Shown: positions 22,970 to 34,410, numbered from the stretch's first letter. The stretch: 64,000 nucleotides of DNA from Timema cristinae (GCA_039000515.1 JBCFYV010011135.1:27786991-27850990); one strand, 5' to 3'. Notes: generated by a model from the sequence alone, not told the origin. Numbers and translations are program-made.

Positions 22970-23540
22970 CAGTAAGTAATGTTAAGGTTTTGTTTCACCA
23001 TAAGCAAGAATTAAAAAAAAAATTAGTAGGGTGGATTCTAACCCCCCCCCCTCCCCCTACTCATCTAAAAAAAATTACATAAAAGATTTTTTGTAAGAAT
23101 GACCCTTTATTTGTTTAGTTTAAACGTTCAGCTATGATGAAGACAGGATATCGCTAAACCAATGTTATTTATCCCCTCCCCTCCCAAGTTAATCACGTCC
23201 ACCTTCACGCCTCATATTGTACGACCGCTGGTGGGGGGTAATAATAATAGGGGACGCGGCATTTGGCCTAAAAATGAAACCAAATGACGGGCACCCTACT
23301 AATGTGTATAAAAAGTGCTAGTCAAACATTCGCATTATTATTGGGTTTTTAATATCTCTCCAGACATGAAACCTTCAAAGTTTGACAATAACCTTCGTAA
23401 CCTTATAGTCTTTCAACGTGCTTTTATGTTTGTTGACCAGGAGCGTGCGTGATATTTGTTTCTTTTCTAATATTATTAGAACTGAAGGTCACCACTGTTG
23501 ACATAAAATGGGGGCCATAATCGCAGAAGAACCATGGACA
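22970..23540. other. Unassigned DNA
   Basis: C-run near 23041-23052. Nothing else recognised. Confidence 0.5.
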
Positions 23541-24187
23541 CAGCGTTGCCAACTGTACAATATGGTTACAGAACCCCGGCGTTGCCAACTATACGATCTG
23601 GATACTACTTGTACTAGAACCCCGGCGTTGCCAACTATACGATCTGGATACTACTTTTACTAGAACCCCAGCGTTGCCAACTATACGATCTGGATACTAC
23701 TTTTACTAGAACCCCAGCGTTGCCAACTATACGATCGGGATACTACTTTTACTAGAACCCCGGCGTTGCCAACTATACGATCTGGATACTACTTGTACTA
23801 GAACCTCAGCGTTGCCAACTGTACGATCTGGATACTACTTTTACTAGAACCCCAGCGTTGCCAACTATACGATCTGGATACTACTTTTACTAGAACCCCA
23901 GCGTTGCCAACTATACGATCGGGATACTACTTTTACTAGAACCCCGGCGTTGCCAACTATACGATCTGGATACTACTTTTACTAGAACCCCAGCGTTGCC
24001 AACTATACGATCTGGATACTATTTTTACTAGAACCCCAGCGTTGCCAACTGTACTATATAGATACTACTTGTACTAGAACCCCAGCCAGCGTTGCCAACC
24101 GTACGATCTAAATACTACTTGTACTAGAACTCCAGCGTTGCCAATTGTACGATCTGGATAAGACTCGTACTAGAACCCCAGAGTTGC
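23541..24187 (+). repeat. 46-bp minisatellite Sat46b
   Basis: About fourteen units with GCGTTGCCAACTATACGATC and GATACTACTTTTACTAGAAC. Unrelated in sequence to Sat46a despite the equal unit length. Units vary between CCCCGGC and CCCCAGC and between TCTGG and TCGGG. The last unit passes straight into Rep-Y at GTTGCTGATAACC. Confidence 0.95.
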
Positions 24188-24530
24188 TGATAACCCTTTC
24201 CTCTTCCTTTGACGAGTTTACACAGTCACTTTAATATTTGCGCCTTGACCACATCGACTTACTTTTTAATTTTAACGTTTTCTAGTTTCCTATTCTAGAT
24301 ATACATATGCTTTCATAGACCTTTTTAATCTACATCCTGGCAGGAAGACTCCTACAGGACCTTTTCGTAACCAAGACAAACAGTCCGAGGCGTAGAGGAT
24401 TTATAAAAAAAAAAGTTTACAAGAAATTAAGTAAAGTTTAAAATCATAATTTTGTGGAACTATAGGACTATTTTTAAAATTATTTAAGACTTAATGGTTT
24501 TTATTTCAATTATGATTTTACAAAGTCTCG
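24187..24530 (-). repeat. Dispersed repeat Rep-Y, truncated inverted copy
   Basis: Begins at GCTGATAACCCTTTCCTCTT, in the middle of the Rep-Y consensus, where the Sat46b array stops. The remainder is collinear with other copies. Confidence 0.75.
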
Positions 24531-24562
24531 CATTACTTTTTTTCTTTGTTACTTTTTTTTAG

Positions 24563-24805
24563 AAACGTGTCTTACTACCCGTTCTGGCTATAGCGCAATT
24601 AGTACAGACGTGTAATGTGTTAGGGATGAGGAAAATTGAATTTAAAGGGATTGCACCCGCATTTGCGTGAAGTGAGAGTATCAAAACCTTTAAAAAATAC
24701 CTCCCTCAATGCACCTGCCTAGGATCGAACACCGATATCTCTGTCATCTGTAGTCTAGTGTATTGAGAGAGTAGCGTGTTAGACCGTGCGTCCACTGAAG
24801 CTCAT
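24563..24805 (-). mobile_element. SINE-A2, inverted copy
   Basis: Starts near GTCTTACTACCCGTTCTGGC (inverse tail) and ends at the inverse head, GTGCGTCCACTGAAGCTC. The B-box region is TAGGATCGAACACCGAT. Confidence 0.75.
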
Positions 24806-25184
24806 TTGATGATGTTTCTGGTGTTAACGCCCTTAAGGAGAAAAAGTATAAACGGTGACATTTGGGATATCTATATCTCTGTTACATTATAGCCCCATTT
24901 AATCAGTTGAAACTATTTTACAGAAATAGTTCGTAAGATTTTTCCGGTAAAAATTTAGAGAACATTCTCCGTCCCACATCTATAGTTGAAATTTGAAGCT
25001 GATCTTTAAAATTGACTGAATATCAAATTTTATCATCTGTAATGTAGCTGAAATGACCTCGGAATTAAATCAATTTTTTTTTAAATAAATCATAACTGTG
25101 GTTGTGGGTTGCTTTAACCTTCAAGTCGGCTCCTGTGTAGGGGGAATTAACCCCGTAGTACAACCGGCCGGTACAAACCCCAGT
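24806..25184. other. Unassigned DNA
   Basis: AT-rich at first, with a short GC-richer patch near 25120-25190. Nothing recognised. Confidence 0.4.
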
Positions 25185-25371
25185 CAACATTTAGGTATTT
25201 ACCTACATTTTAAGCGTCAGAAGTGATGACCGCTGCTAAACACATGTTTTTACAGATCATATGGTTCGGCGTAGGGATACATAATCTGGTCTGGTAACTT
25301 TTCAAAACCGTCAGAAGTCAGATATGAGCTGTCAGTCAGCACCAAAGAAGCCATGGGGCTACTGTAGGTTC
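25185..25371 (-). mobile_element. MITE-Q, partial inverted copy
   Basis: Reverse complement of the centre of 9268-9489 (GGATACATAATCTGGTCTGG), followed by the intact terminal arm AGTCAGCACCAAAGAAGCCA to GGGCTACTGTAG. The other arm has been lost or rearranged. Confidence 0.75.
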
Positions 25372-25557
25372 GGAAAAAGCTCTCTTAACTACGTTGGTCA
25401 TCAACACAATATTTTAATTCCAGTGTCCAGTCACCAGAGAACGCCCTTCTACCCCCTCCCCCCACCCAACAAGGTCACTGGGGTGGAGCCCAAGGGCGCA
25501 TGTACCAAGCGGTAACCTGGCCTGCACCCCCCCCCCCCCGGCCACCATAGCAAACTA

Positions 25558-25630
<73 letters not shown>

Positions 25631-25841
25631 AAATAATTCTCTTGACAGTGCATGTAAACTCCAGCCAACCGGAGCGGGGGGTGGGCGGGATTTCAAGTTA
25701 ACTATCGATTCAGCAGAATCGATCTCTTTTTTTTTTAATTATACATCAATGCATCGAAATTAATAAAAATAGTTTATAATTGATTAATTTGATACGGAAC
25801 AATTTATTTTATTTGTTTTTACTTGAGATATTTAACGTGCA
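25372..25841. other. Unassigned DNA with C-run and (TA)n tract
   Basis: A C12 run is near 25528, then a pure TA dinucleotide repeat of about 66 bp at 25563-25628. The rest is not recognised. Confidence 0.7.
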
Positions 25842-26235
25842 CTTTCTGAATTGACTGAGTAGATCATTATTATTAGCGCTGCGTCTTACTAACCGTTCGG
25901 GTTATACGCGCTTACGCTACCTAGAATATAACGTGGGATCCGAACCACAGTGGAGGCCTGACATTCCACCTGAGTATATCACCAGACGAGAATTTTTTAT
26001 GAGCAAAAGTAAAAGGGCCTATCAATTTTGCCGGGAAATGTATTCTCACATAAATTCTAGTTGATATTTTTTACAAGCCACAATCGACATGGGACCAAAG
26101 GCTTTACTTCTCCTCCGAAGGAAGTTGTGCTAAGAAATTTTATTGCTCAATAAAAATACGTTCACTTCAGCTGGGTTTGAACCCACGAACATGGGGTCTT
26201 GAGTCAAGCACTCTACCCCCAAAACCACTGATTTT
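25842..26235 (-). mobile_element. SINE-C, copy split by a SINE-B
   Basis: With 25867-25981 removed it matches 2851-3105: GTGCACTTTCTGAA, TTTTGCCGGGAAATG, CAAGCCACAATCGACATGGG and GGGTTTGAACCCACGAACAT. Read on the minus strand the right end is tRNA-like, with A-box-like GGTTTTGGGGGTAGAGTGC and B box GTGGGTTCAAACCC. Confidence 0.7.
25867..25971 (-). mobile_element. SINE-B, short inverted copy nested in SINE-C
   Basis: Starts with the inverse tail TTATTATTAGCGCTGCGTC, has an internal deletion, and stops at GGAGGCCTGACATTCCACC, so it is 5'-truncated. It is flanked by GAGTAGATCA (25857-25866) and GAGTATATCA (25972-25981), a 10-bp target duplication with one difference. Confidence 0.8.
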
Positions 26236-26479
26236 GAATGGGTTCTATTTTCTTTAATCTTACAGTTGATTCGAGTCACCTGACAATTATTGTTGTTAAT
26301 CTCCTGACTATACAAGTCTGTATAACTTCTTTTATTAACTATTGCTCATGTTCAAAATGGTAATCGAGATTTCACGAATCTAGAATCTCTCAAATATCCT
26401 GAGATTCAAGAATTCCATTTTTTAATTCTAACTATAATCTATAATATAATTAACATAATTTTAATATCGGCAAAAAGGG

Positions 26480-26966
26480 CGTTGCCTATTTGTGACATCA
26501 CGGTAGGTAAAGATAGGATTAACCTAATTAATGAATCTATATTTTTAAAACTAGCTGAGAAAAACGTAATGCTTAAAACAAAACATAAATTCTTAAATAA
26601 TTCTAAAAAATAGTTCTACATCATCACAAAATTATTATTTTTATCTTGCAATGTTTTTTTTTGTTAACGTATTTTTTTATAAATCCTCTAAAACTTAGGC
26701 TATTTGTCTTGCTCATGAAAATGTCCTATAAGGAGTATTCCTGCCAGGATGTAGATTAAAAAAGTCCTTGGTAGCAAATGTCTATCTAGAATAAGAAACA
26801 AGAAAAAGGTAATTTTAAAAAGCAAGTCAAAGATTTCAAAGCGCAAATATTAAAGTGTTTATGTAAACTCGTCATAGGAAGAGGGTAAGGGTTATCAGCA
26901 TATAGATAAGAGCCCTCTCAGAGTGAACTGCTTATTTTCTTCCCTCTATTTCTATTTCGTACAGTC
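26480..26966 (+). repeat. Dispersed repeat Rep-Y, joined to Rep-X
   Basis: Collinear with 7680-8250 until CTATTTCGTACAGT, where it switches to Rep-X without spacer. The distal about 100 bp of Rep-Y are absent. Confidence 0.8.
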
Positions 26967-27345
26967 AAAGGAAAAGACAAGAAATGTGTGTAGTACATTC
27001 GTATTTGAATAATTACTCGACATTTTCCGCGGTGACGATGGGGGACAAAGCGACAAAGTTTCTTGTTAATAACTACAGTATGTCCCTGTTATTACAGAAT
27101 GAAGATTTATGGACAGTGCTTATCTGTGAAGACATTCTAAAATGGTCAAAAAACAACCTTTTAAATACAGTTTTTATCCAAATATCATTTAATATTTGAA
27201 CAATGTTCAGTATTAGGAACTTCTATTAACTCTTTATCTTCATTAATGTTTAATCAGAAATGATCCACGTGCAATAGTGTTGGTGTAAATTTACTATTTC
27301 TAGCCGACTGTGTCACAGAGTTGATTGGCGTGTGATGACCGATAT
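26967..27345 (+). repeat. Dispersed repeat Rep-X, 5'-truncated
   Basis: Begins inside the Rep-X consensus at AAAGGAAAAGACAAGAAATG and continues to its usual end at TTGATTGGCGTGTGA. The frame at 26984-27199 is the same spurious frame as in other copies. Confidence 0.8.
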
Positions 27346-27943
27346 TAATGTGATATTTTTTTTGCAGCGTTGGATGTTCATCTACTCTAACCACCGCGCC
27401 ATAAAACCTGGACTACTTTACGCCAACATCTTGACTCATGCTAGTAATTATTATAAAAGGTGACGGCACGTTTGAAAAACGCACTCTGCTATCAGTGAAA
27501 GCAAACACTAACATACCTAAAATAAAAGGGAAATGAATTAGTCCCTCTCCCTTATCAAGGAAGATGACGAGTTATTTTAATAAACAGTGACACCACTGTT
27601 ATAACAGATCTCGTTACAAGCCAAACAAACTGGTGCCATTTTAATGACTCCATCACTAATTCCCCACCTAGTTTCATAATCTGAGTCACCATCATTTGAA
27701 TAACTGATCACTTAAAGACAAAGAATATATTATATATGCGATGAAATGATTGAGACAGGGTTGAAATCGGTTGGTGTCATGTAAGGCTCTGACGTTTTTC
27801 CTATATAGTTTTCCACTATCTCACGACTTAAATACGTGTACACTTTCTTTAAATTATAATATTCCTCATGCTTATAAATAAGCATAATTACTAAATATAC
27901 GTATAAGACGAAAGGCTAGTATGACGTGGTGCTATATAAACAT
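27346..27943. other. Unassigned DNA with decayed SINE-A
   Basis: 27760-27940 shows SINE-A order at low similarity (TATAGTTTTCCACTATCTCA, then ACGTGTACACTTTCTTTAA, then AGTATGACGTGGTGCTA). The rest is not recognised. Confidence 0.45.
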
Positions 27944-30523
27944 ACTATAAGAAGAACTTTATCCGACAGCTAGAAAGTTACTACAGTACAATGTTCATAG
28001 GAAGAACCTTATCTGACAGCTAGAAAGTTACTACAGTACAATGTTCATAGGAAGAACCTTATCTGACAGCTAAAAAAGTTACTACAGTACCAATGTTCAT
28101 AGGAAGAACCTTATCTGACAGATAGAACAGTTACTACAAGTCCAATGTTCATAAGAAGAATCTTATCTGACAGATAGAAACAGTTACTACAGACCAATGT
28201 TCAAGGAAGAACCTTATCTGACAGCTAGAACAGTTACTACAGTACAATGTTCATAGGAAGAACCTTATCTGACAGCTAGAAAGTTACTACAGTCCAATGT
28301 TCATAAGAAGAACCTTATCTGACAGCTAGTAAAGTACTACAGTCCAATGTTATAGGAAGAACCTTATCTGACAACTAGAAAGTTACTACAGTCCAATGTT
28401 CATAGGAAGAACCTTATCTGACAGCTAGAAAAGTTACTACAGTCCAATGTTCATAAGAAGAACCTTATCTGACAGCTAGAACAGTTACTACAGTCCAATG
28501 TTCAAGGAAGAACCTTATCTGACAGCTAGAACAGTTACTACAGTTCAATGTTCATAGGAAGAACCTTATCTGACAGATAGAAAAGTTACTACAGTCAATG
28601 TTCATAGGAAGAACCTTATCTGACAGTAGAAAAGTTACTACAGTCCAATGTTCATAGGAAGAACCTTATCTGACAGCTAGAACAGTTACTACAGTCCAAT
28701 GTTCATAAAGAAGAACCTTATCTGACAGCTAGAAAGTTACTACAGTCCAATGTTCATAAGGAAGAACTTATCCGACAGCTAGAACAGTTACTACAGTCCA
28801 ATGTTCATAGAAGAACCTTATCTGAACAGAACGTAAAGTATTTAAAAGAATAACCTATGACAATGAAGTTATACATTATGTTTATAAAAACTTGCTACTA
28901 CAAAAAAAGTTACTACAGTCATGTTCTAGAACCTTATCTGACAGATGAATTACTACAGTCATGTTTCATAGGAACCTTATCTGACTGTAGAACATTACAC
29001 AGTCCATGTTCTGAGAAGAATTTATCCGACGCTAGAAAAGTTATACAGTCCAATGTTCATAGAAGAACCTTGTCTGACAGCTAAGAAAGTACTACAGTCC
29101 AATGTCATAGGAAGAACTTATTGACAACTAGAACATTTACAGTCTGTATGAGGAGAGACTTATCTGACAGCTAGAAAGTTACTACAGACAATGGTTCTTA
29201 AGGAGAACCTTATCTGACAGCTAAGAACAGTTACTCACATACAATCGTTATAGAAGAACCTTATCACAGCTAGAAAGTTACAACAGACCAATGTTATAAG
29301 AAGAACCTTATCTTACAGTAGTAAAGCACACAGCTCAATGTTTAGAAGAACCTTATCTCAACTAGACATTACTACAGTCTAATGTTCATAGGAAGAACCT
29401 TATCTGACAGCTAGAAAAGTTACTACAGTCCAATGTTCATAAGAAGAACCTTATCTGACAGCTAGAACAGTTACTACAGTCCAATGTTCATAGGAAGAAC
29501 CTTATCTGACAGCTAGAAAAGTTACTACAGTCCAATGTTCATAGGAAGAACCTTATCTTACAGCTAGTAAAGCTACTACAGTCCAATGTTTATAGGAAGA
29601 ACCTTATCTGACAGCTAGAACAGTTACTACAGTACAATGTTCATAGGAAGAACCTTATCTGACAGCTAGAAAAGTTACTACAGACCAATGTTCATAAGAA
29701 GAACCTTATCTTACAGCTAGTAAAGCTACTACAGTCCAATGTTTATAGGAAGAACCTTATCTGACAACTAGAACAGTTACTACAGTCTAATGTTCATAAG
29801 GAAGAACCTTATCTGACAGCTAGAAAAGTTACTACAGTCCAATGTTCATAAGAAGAACCTTATCTGACAGCTAGAACAGTTACTACAGTCCAATGTTCAT
29901 AGGAAGAACCTTATCTGACAGCTAGAAAAGTTACTACAGTCTAATGTTCATAGGAAGAACCTTATCTGACAGCTAGAACAGTTACTACAGTCCAATGTTC
30001 ATAGGAAGAACCTTATCTGACAGCTAGAACAGTTACTACAGTCCAATGTTCATAGGAAGAACCTTATCTGACAGCTAGAAAAGTTTCTACAGTCCAATGT
30101 TCATAGGAAGAACCTTATCTGCAGCTAGAAAAGTTACTACAGTCCAATGTTCATAGGAAGAACCTTATCTGACAGCTAGAAAAGCTACTACAGTCCAATG
30201 TTCATAAGAAGAACCTTATCTGACAGCTAGAAAAGTTACTACAGTACAATGTTCATAGGAAGAACCTTATCTTACAGCTAGTAAAGCTACTACAGTCCAA
30301 TGTTCATAAGAAGAACCTTATCTTACAGCTAGTAAAGCTACTACAGTCCAATGTTCATAGGAAGAACCTTATCTTACAGCTAGTAAAGCTACTACAGTCC
30401 AATGTTCATAAGAAGAACCTTATCTTACAGCTAGTAAAGCTACTACAGTCCAATGTTCATAGGAAGAACCTTATCTGACAGCTAGAAAAGTAGCTACAGT
30501 CCAATGTTCGTAGAAAGAACCCT
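27944..30523 (+). repeat. 51-bp minisatellite Sat51, main array (about 50 units)
   Basis: Unit GGAAGAACCTTATCTGACAG followed by CTAGAAAAGTTACTACAG and TCCAATGTTCATA. A TCTTACAGCTAGTAAAGCTA subtype is concentrated near 29560-29740 and 30250-30470, indicating local homogenisation. Between about 28820 and 29380 the units carry many one- to three-base deletions, unlike the rest. Open frames in it are meaningless. Confidence 0.97.
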
Positions 30524-30961
30524 ATAAAACGGAAGTTTTAATAAATAACATAAATACCTAGATAATAATTATTTTATAAAATATTGTACGCTACAAACAA
30601 AAGTTTGTGTTTTTGTTTGTTTTTTTCAAATTACTATTCTACCACTAGCCTACTGTAGATTGTTCTCGTTGCTATTTGGGCCAAGAGAAGTTGCGGGGAG
30701 AGGGGAAGGGAGTGGTAGGTGCCGGAGGGGGAGGGGGGAGTGTGTGGGAGGATTTACGAGCGTGTGGGATGAGATGAGAATGAGATGGAGATGAACAGAC
30801 AGGTATCTTAAGGAGCTCACCTTGAAACACAGACCACATATTCCTCCTCCCCCTCATCCCCCCTCGTAGACACCGCTGAATATTCAACAGGGAATTTTAC
30901 GTGTGTTTCGTGGTAAGCCAGGCTCACATTAATCTTCTTTAACTAGATTCCGTTCACGATA
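30524..30961. other. Unassigned DNA with G/A-rich tract
   Basis: About 30680-30800 is strongly purine-rich (GGGGAGAGGGGAAGGGAG). The opposite-strand frame at 30672-30887 is Pro/Ser/His-rich as a result. Nothing recognised. Confidence 0.5.
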
Positions 30962-31668
30962 GGTTTTTACCTGGATGACAGTTCGAAAATCGTATATTTA
31001 GGTTTTGGGATGCCAACACTTGTAAAAGATCACTGTTTTGTTATAAATGTAAAGATCTTTAATTACCTCTTATATATTACATTTAAAATAACGTAAACTT
31101 AAGTTTTCTCATACTATTTCATTTTTTTTTAATAATTTCTTTTTATCCAACTCGAAACAATATTTTAAACATAATTAAACGTACTTATTTTTCATTTTGG
31201 AACGTTACTGATTTTGTGTAGTATAGTGCAAACATCAATATCTTTTAATACAGGCATCGTATTTACTTGGAAAAGAGAAAATTGTTGTCATTATTTTACA
31301 TAAAATAAATAATTTTATGATTATTTTATCGTATTTTGAAATATTTAGCTGAATAAAATATTTTCATCAACTGCGTGTCTGCATCATTGTAAAAAAACTT
31401 TTTTACCGTTATGTTCAATCATATGGTTTAGATTCGTCAGCCGCCATTTTGAAACTATGTTCGTTAGAAGTTTTTGTGAAAGTGGTGTTAATATTTTTTT
31501 TAAGGGGAATAAAACTATAAATAAACTTTGTGTCCGACATCAAATATATAAATAATATTGGCCTAAATTACTGTGGTTAACTATCACATTACTATATTAC
31601 CATCTGTTTTCATTACAGTCATTCTACTTCTAGTAACATTTAGAGCTGTCATCCAGGTAAACTTAGCT
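30962..31668 (+). repeat. Dispersed repeat Rep-V, copy 2
   Basis: The left edge TTTTTACCTGGATGACAGTT is inverted relative to the right edge AGCTGTCATCCAGGTAAAC, giving a short terminal inverted repeat of about 16 bp (TTACCTGGATGACAG). This suggests Rep-V is a DNA transposon of about 700 bp. Internal sequence matches 21885-22585. Confidence 0.75.
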
Positions 31669-31683
31669 CTTGAATGCCTTATA

Positions 31684-31927
31684 GAGGTGGCAACCACGTG
31701 GTCTGACGCGCTACTCTCTCAATAGACTAGACTGCCGATGACGAGTAGATCAAGGTTCGAATCTCGGTCGGGTGTACCGAGGTTTTATTACTAAATGGTT
31801 TTTCACTCACCCTCCACGTAAATTCGGGTGCACTTCCTTTAAAAAATAACCTCCCTAATCCCTTAAAATCGCCAGAATAATTAGTACTTAAGAGTATATA
31901 CCCGAACGGGTAGTAAGACGCGGTGTT
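31684..31927 (+). mobile_element. SINE-A2, full-length
   Basis: Head GGTGGCAACCACGTGGTCTG, B box GGTTCGAATCTCGGTCGGG, body TGGTTTTTCACTCACCCTCC, tail CCCGAACGGGTAGTAAGACG. Confidence 0.9.
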
Positions 31928-32029
31928 AAAAAATAAACCACTAGGCGTAACTCTAGATACAAAATTAAGTTCGTTTGAAGGGGACGCGAGAAAAGGTCGA
32001 TCTTTTTCAGAATTAATCGATAGTAATCT

Positions 32030-32345
32030 TTTTTCTTTAAAATAAATTATATATTTCTCCAGTTTTTAACCTAAGAGTTTAATTTTCTTCACACGGTGAT
32101 ATCAACAGTTGTTGAATATCTGTCATGAGCATAGCAGCATTAGATGGGAAACTTTTTAAATGAAGAGAAAAAGTTGTCATTAAATTCCAGAACACCGTTG
32201 ACAGATATTCAACAACTGTTGATATCACCACGCGAAGAAAATTAAATTATATGTTAATACTGGAGGGATATATTAATATTGGAGGAATATATTATGATTA
32301 ATTCAGGCAAAAAAAAAGTGTTTCTATATAAACTGCAAAAACATC
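32030..32345. mobile_element. MITE-P, intact palindromic copy
   Basis: The left arm runs from AATTTTCTTCACACGGTGAT to GAATATCTGTCATGAGC and the right arm is its near reverse complement, ending ACCACGCGAAGAAAATTAAA. Similarity extends outward (ATATTTCTCCAG/CTGGAGGGATAT). The loop is in the ATGAGCATAGCAGC orientation, opposite to the copies at 12695 and 59095. Confidence 0.85.
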
Positions 32346-32433
32346 AAGTCAGCCAAGATATTGGCTTGCCTATAAGAGTTAATCTCAGGTTAAGTATTAA
32401 TAAAACCTTTAGAAATACACACATTTGGTGACT

Positions 32434-32680
32434 ACTCGAATGAACACAAAACTATGTTCTATGACCCTGTACATCTATAGACTTGTAAACATAGTTTAAA
32501 AGTTGACATCTCTGAAAAGACTACATATTTCTGTTGATCATTAAGAGCTAAATGTCAGGGAAACGAAAGGTAACTGTTATAGGAGCGTGGAATGGATCTA
32601 TGGGAATAGAATGACGTCATTTAATAGGAGTGGTCACAACATATTGTATTGTTAATTGTATTTTCCTCCTCCCTTGTCAG
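32434..32680 (+). repeat. Dispersed repeat Rep-Z
   Basis: Collinear with 19545-19850 from GAACACAAAACTATGTTCTA to TATTTTCCTCCTCCCTTGTC, including the GAATGACGTCATTTAATAGG segment. Confidence 0.75.
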
Positions 32681-33230
32681 TTCGCCTAAAGGTGGACAAC
32701 TCCATCCAAAGACATAAGTCCACTTAGGTTCTGGAACTTTTGGGAATATTTGATTGTATATTCTAGCGCAATGAGCTCAACGGATTTTAATTCATCCAGA
32801 AACTGAAGCGTGGATAAATTATTCACAACGCTGGGACAAAGGACCAGTCTGTTTTAACTCGCTGGCTAACCGCAACATTAGGTTAGGAGATACAGACCTC
32901 GGAAGATATTGTTTACATAGCACCATGCATGCTGATTAGTATTCAACTTCTTGCCTGATTTGCCAGCGAAAAAGGAGGTTGGCGTTCGAATCTTTGCCAG
33001 GTGTATTGCGAGCTGTTTTACCTTAATGGTTTACCATCTTTCCTCCATTAAAAAAAAAAAAAATTGCGGATGCATTCTCAGGGTCGGTCTTATGACTACC
33101 ACATAAATATTGCTATTGGGAGGTTAAAGTTAGCGACCAGATAAAGGTTATCAGCCACTTTAATGTTTTAAGTGTATTATGAACTGAATTTATCTGCCGG
33201 AATCTGAAGTATAAATATATTTTTATTCAG
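32681..33230. other. Unassigned DNA with SINE-like fragments
   Basis: About 32965-33055 resembles a SINE-A B box and body (GCGTTCGAATCTTTGCCAGG, TTTTACCTTAATGGTTTACC). TCTTATGACTACCACATAAA near 33088 recurs in part near 39003. Confidence 0.45.
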
Positions 33231-33239
33231 AACACGCAA

Positions 33240-33445
33240 GGTTGGTACGGTTTTTACTGGTGCGCGCATGCGTAAAAACCCTGCTGCTACCGCTACCACC
33301 TGGCAAGTGGCGACAACGCTCAACATTTGTTAAACAATGGCGGCTAAACGAGTGCAAGTGAACAGATGGTGTCACGTGGGTGCAGAAGCTAAGATGTCTT
33401 GCAAGTACTTATTTCTTTGTCTGCCAGGTTATATTTTTAAAAAGT
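33240..33445 (+). promoter_or_regulatory. Candidate promoter and first exon
   Basis: A GC-rich patch contains TGCGCGCATGCGT (33261-33273), very like the NRF-1 site, and 64 bp downstream ACAATGGCGGC, a good start-codon context that also resembles the YY1 site. From the ATG at 33337 the frame is open for about 40 codons (MAAKRVQVNRWCHVGAEAK...), with a weak donor-like CCAG/GTTATA near 33427. NRF-1 plus an ATGGCGGC start is common in animal housekeeping genes. No family recognised and no downstream exon found. Confidence 0.25.
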
Positions 33446-33446
33446 G

Positions 33447-33585
33447 TATCCACATTTGCGTGTAGGGAGAGTGGAAAAACCATAACTCAGTACATCCGAC
33501 AGAGATTCAAACCTCTACCTCACAGCCATCCGGAGTCTAGTCTACTGCGAGAGTAGAGCATTAGACCACGCGGATACTGAACTGG
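33447..33585 (-). mobile_element. SINE-A2 fragment, inverted
   Basis: Body TTTGCGTGTAGGGAGAGTGG, inverse B box AGATTCAAACCTCTACCTC, inverse head AGACCACGCGGATACTGAAC. The 3' half is missing. Confidence 0.75.
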
Positions 33586-34042
33586 ATTAGATAAATTTTA
33601 TCAATAGCTATAAAATAACAATTTTAATATTGGAACATGCTATCAATGTTGACCTTAAAAACAATGCTTGTGCTCTCTAAGACGCCCTTTCTATGAAAAT
33701 TGGTTTGTACAGCATTGACCTGTCTTTCCCTAACTTTACGACGTAAACAGGTCCACGGTAGATAATGGCTTTTCAAAGTCGGCCAAAGGTCAAGGATTTT
33801 AATGGAATGTTCAGGAACTTCTTTAAGACTCAATAACAAGTTTGAAAAACACACCAGGATAGACGATAATCGAGGATAAGGTTAAGTTTTAATTAGATGC
33901 ACCAGCATTTTCACGTGTAAGAAACTAGTAACTACCCCAACGGTTATAGAGCATTCTATCGAAGCCCATCTCACTCTCCGGATAACACATTACTTTTCAT
34001 ACGCACCAGTATACCCGATTAAAACGAGACGCACACATCTTC
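33586..34042. other. Unassigned DNA
   Basis: The minus-strand frame 33624-33854 has no recognisable domain. Nothing else seen. Confidence 0.4.
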
Positions 34043-34195
34043 TTCGGTGGACACGTGGTTTAAGCGTCACTCTCACAGTAGAATAGACCACCGATGACGG
34101 GGAGATTGAGGTTCAAATCTCGGTCAGGTGAATACTGAGGTTTTTTCTTAAATGGTTTTCCATTTGCCCTATTCGCAAATGCGGGTACACTCAAG
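34043..34195 (+). mobile_element. SINE-A2, 3'-truncated
   Basis: Head CTTCGGTGGACACGTGGTTT, B box GAGGTTCAAATCTCGGTC, body up to AATGCGGGTACACTC; no tail. Confidence 0.8.
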
Positions 34196-34214
34196 CCGTA
34201 TCCAGGAGAGGTGG

Positions 34215-34410
34215 GGTGGTGGTCTTGGGGGTTCAAACCTTCCACGAAATTTTATAACAAAATTATATATGGCTTTATTTATGGTTCAAAAATATCATAA
34301 TTAAGATACAAATACCAATCAGGGGGCTGTGTTACCATAAAAAAAACTACTTCAGAGAGCTTCTAGAACTGGTTATCATTTAGAATTATTTTCTAGCTTC
34401 CAGCAATTGA
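34215..34410 (+). repeat. Dispersed repeat Rep-T
   Basis: Matches 55745-56090 (ATGGCTTTATTTATGGTTCA, GGGGGCTGTGTTACCATAAA, ACTTCAGAGAGCTTCTAGAA) and, inverted, about 5815-5890. Class unknown. Confidence 0.65.

Noticed and set aside
27944..30523. CRISPR-like regular repetition
   Set aside because: Units are contiguous with no unique spacers between conserved repeats, and the whole window is eukaryotic; it is a minisatellite.
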